Position numbers and translations under genes: made by a program. From NCBI GenBank assembly GCA_026706505.1, contig JAPOYQ010000456.1, positions 1 to 7,507 of the forward strand: 7,507 nt of DNA, read 5' to 3'. Of this stretch, positions 6,901 to 7,507 are shown piece after piece (the stretch's first letter is position 1; each line of letters begins with the position of its first letter). This stretch comes from Gemmatimonadota bacterium (GTDB lineage Bacteria; Latescibacterota; UBA2968; UBA8231). The notes under the pieces were generated by a model. That model made no database searches, had not been told where the DNA came from, and saw nothing but the letters and a program-made list of their open reading frames with translations.

Positions 6901-7507
6901 CACCACAATGTCCACCGGCACCGTCCCCACGCGAAAATCCGCATCTACATAGGTCGCCAATCCCGTACCCACAACGGCAAGACCATACTTCCGCTCCACC
7001 ACTGCCGTCGGGAGCGTCGCCGCTGGAGCCACACCAGCCGCCACACCCGCTTGCCCATCAATGAGCACCATCCGCCGCGTATGCCGCTCTCGACCCGCTG
7101 TCAGCCGGTACATATACACCCCGGCGGCCACCGCCTGACCAGCCGCATTCGTCGCGTCCCAAGCCGCTGTGTGAAAACCCGCTGGCTGTTCCTCATCCAC
7201 CAGCGTCGCAACCCGCTGCCCCAGCACATTGAACACTTCCAGCCGCACCTGCACGACCGTCGGCAATTGATACGGAATAATCGTCGAAGGATTGAACGGA
7301 TTCGGATAATTCTGCCCCAGCGCAAACCCCTGCGGCAGCGCAGGACCGCCCAACGACGCCAGCGCGAAATAGCCCTCTGTATCGGTCTTCGCCCGCGCTA
7401 CCGGCCCGCGCCGCAAATCGGTCAGATCGAACAACAGCACCTGTGCCGCTACCGCCGCTTGGCCCGAAGCAAGACGCACCCGCCCCTCCACCAACGGCTC
7501 GGCGACC
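3994..7507 (-). CDS. Giant secreted multi-domain protein: FlgD-like Ig, dockerin, PD40 and WD40 propellers (5' end beyond window)
   Basis: The minus-strand frame is open to the right edge; codons upstream of the TTG at 7494 read V-A-E-P, so the true start lies outside. Numbering residues from 7494, there are 1,166 visible. Residues 1-50 resemble a carboxypeptidase-regulatory-like domain (EGRVRLASG..., TDTEGYFAL). Residues 53-146 are a FlgD-like Ig domain with QNYPNPFNPST and GVYMYRLTAG. Residues 147-210 form a linker (YGLAVVGTGL). Residues 213-277 are a dockerin with two calcium loops starting at D217 and D253 (DVNADG in each). Residues 299-560 hold six PD40 repeats (WSPDGRHIAF). Residues 596-1160 hold fourteen WD40 repeats (VSFSPDGSMLASG, VILWDV). 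The dockerin and Ig modules suggest an extracellular or surface location, but the signal peptide is not visible. The role may be protein or glycan binding; no catalytic domain is seen. The TAG stop lies 33 bp from the stop of the convergent aminopeptidase gene. Confidence 0.94.
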   Translation of the reverse strand, partial: VAEPLVEGRVRLASGQAAVAAQVLLFDLTDLRRGPVARAKTDTEGYFALASLGGPALPQGFALGQNYPNPFNPSTIIPYQLPTVVQVRLEVFNVLGQRVATLVDEEQPAGFHTAAWDATNAAGQAVAAGVYMYRLTAGRERHTRRMVLIDGQAGVAAGVAPAATLPTAVVERKYGLAVVGTGLATYVDADFRVGTVPVDIVVETLDSAPRAKVLTGGILGDVNADGQVDLADALAVALYIIDSSITPPNNGDINLGDVNADGELTTADVLLLAAYSANPSDPSLPAGIGQVVDGGGNLAAGTLRRLTDHSGWDGSPSWSPDGRHIAFVSHRDERDGNWDIYVMGSDGSNPTRLTDHPADDWHPSWSPDGRHIAFISERDGNRDIYAMDSDGSNLRRLTDDPADDWHPSWSPDGRRIAFVSERDGNFELYVMDSDGSNLRRLTDDPAGDRSPSFSPDGRHIAFESNRDGNYELYVMDSDGSNPRRLTHHTASDFSPSWSPDGRHIAFVSERDGNEEIYVMSSDGSNPRRLTHHSAWDSSPSFSPDGRHIVFASGRGRDGKIYAMELREEGGEIASTDGLEVADYTTWHLPEGVLARLGKGTVEAVAFSPDGQVLAVAGGIGIWLYDVETYRELALLTESMARVSSVSFSPDGSMLASGDWDNDVILWDVASRTQLTTLEGHTGRVSSVSFSPDGSMLASGSWDGTVILWDVASRSQLTTLEGRTARVSSVSFSPDGSMLASGGSPDVVLWDVWSNSQLATLQGHTSGVESVSFSPDGSMLASGAGDGTVILWDVWSDSQLATLEGDSWRVSSVSFSPDGSVLVSGGGSDIVLWDVSSRSQLAALNGDSPVSFSPDGSMLVSGSWDSTVILWDVASRIPLATLQGHKSGVESVSFSPDGSLLAAGGRGNVVLWDVSSRSQLATLGAGSLVSFSPDGSLLAAGGGRSVVLWDVSSHRQLGFLRGDGPASFSPDGPVSFSSDGSMLVSGGRDNDVILWDVSSRSQLAILQESKDRVWSVSFSPADSIVAFGKLDGKVILWDVSSGSQLATLQGHKSVVEFVLFSADGTLLASGGRDGTVILWDVSSSSQLATLQGHTERVEFASFSPDGTLLASGGWDGTVIFWDVSSGSQLATLPYTGWVRSMSFSPDGTLLASGGLDGTVLLWQLASIVSSQ
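4015..5709 (-). repeat. Fourteen tandem WD40 repeats, ~126-bp period
   Basis: Fourteen units are counted by the paired motifs SFSPDG and LWDV, including an older first unit (AFSPDGQVLAV, LYDV) and a last unit ending LLWQL. The standard unit is 42 residues (126 bp). Three units are about 37 residues because the loop before VSFSPDG is shortened (for example LNGDSPVSFSPDG). Two seven-bladed propellers are the natural reading. Between adjacent units long DNA stretches are nearly unchanged; for example, bases near 5414-5460 and 5540-5586 differ at only about one position. The first unit, next to the PD40 region, is the most diverged. Confidence 0.93.
4580..4624 (-). repeat. 24-bp in-frame tandem microduplication inside the WD40 array
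   Basis: A 21-nt segment occurs at 4580-4600 and again at 4604-4624 with one difference (gacacc versus gacgcc), giving a period of 24 bp. In protein it doubles the first strand of a blade: GPASFSPD is followed by GPVSFSSD (residues about 959-974). The reading frame is kept. It probably arose by slippage or unequal recombination between SPDG-coding motifs. Confidence 0.8.
5815..6600 (-). repeat. Six tandem PD40 (TolB-like) repeats, ~132-bp period
   Basis: Six units begin with a W/F-SPDGR core at residues about 311, 358, 402, 446, 490 and 534 of the giant protein. The period is 44 residues (132 bp); the first unit is 47 because of an extra DER. Each unit has the form SPSWSPDGRHIAF, then RDGN-DIYVM, then SDGSNPRRLT. 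The DNA is close to identical: bases 6169-6217 and 6301-6349 match exactly over 49 nt, third codon positions included. Six units predict one closed six-bladed TolB-like propeller. The last unit is degenerate after HIVFASGRG and runs into the linker before the WD40 array. Confidence 0.92.
6664..6858 (-). other. Dockerin type I-like domain coding segment
   Basis: This codes for residues 213-277 of the giant protein (numbered from 7494). Two F-hand calcium loops are visible. The first, DVNADGQVDLAD (217-228), has D, N, D, Q, D, D at ligand positions 1, 3, 5, 7, 9 and 12. The second, DVNADGELTTAD (253-264), has D, N, D, E, T, D, so position 9 is weaker. Each loop is followed by a hydrophobic helix (ALAVALYI; VLLLAAYS). 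Dockerins outside cellulosomes are common in non-cellulolytic bacteria, so a cohesin partner is possible but not shown. The segment ends with NPSDPSLPAGIGQ, which leads into the propellers. Confidence 0.85.
7057..7338 (-). other. FlgD-like immunoglobulin domain coding segment (YPNPFNPST type)
   Basis: This codes for residues 53-146 of the giant protein. It starts with LPQGFALGQNYPNPFNPST, continues with the strand motifs VRLEVFNVLGQRVATLVD and AGFHTAAWDATNAAGQ, and ends with GVYMYRLTAGRERHTRRMVLI. In many FCB-group bacteria this module ends the protein, often as a type IX-like sorting module. Here more than 1,000 residues follow it, so it is unlikely to be a cleaved C-terminal sorting signal. 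A structural Ig-fold module is more likely. Confidence 0.85.

Overview
The window holds four protein-coding genes packed almost end to end, with no RNA gene, insertion sequence or CRISPR array. Base composition is moderately GC-rich. The large right-hand protein combines a FlgD-like immunoglobulin domain carrying the motif YPNPFNPST, a dockerin, and long beta-propeller repeats. That combination suggests an uncultured FCB-type or related lineage such as Latescibacterota, Poribacteria or KSB1. Latescibacterota is my best guess, from memory of similar domain cassettes, and it is not proven by this sequence.

Left part, minus strand (1-2635): a polytopic membrane protein of the DUF6785/DUF6784 type (oligopeptide-transporter-like) is followed, with an ATGA stop/start overlap, by the N-terminal 190 residues of an exported M28-type zinc peptidase whose catalytic part lies beyond base 1. 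Centre (2636-2832): a short divergent control region has two back-to-back promoters whose -10 boxes overlap, and a perfect 10-bp palindrome next to them. Plus strand (2833-3960): an M42-like cytosolic metallo-aminopeptidase with a full set of candidate metal ligands. My inference is that these three genes form a peptide-use module: an exported peptidase, an importer, and an intracellular aminopeptidase.

Right part, minus strand (3994-7507): one giant, probably secreted protein, truncated at its N-terminus by the window edge, converges on the aminopeptidase with only 33 bp between the stop codons. In order it has a carboxypeptidase-regulatory-like domain, a FlgD-like Ig domain, a linker domain, a dockerin with two calcium loops, six PD40 (TolB-like) repeats and fourteen WD40 repeats. 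This predicts one six-bladed and two seven-bladed propellers. The repeats are nearly identical at DNA level, while the differences cluster in a few codons. This pattern suggests concerted evolution with diversification of the propeller surface, and it is the most interesting signal in the window.
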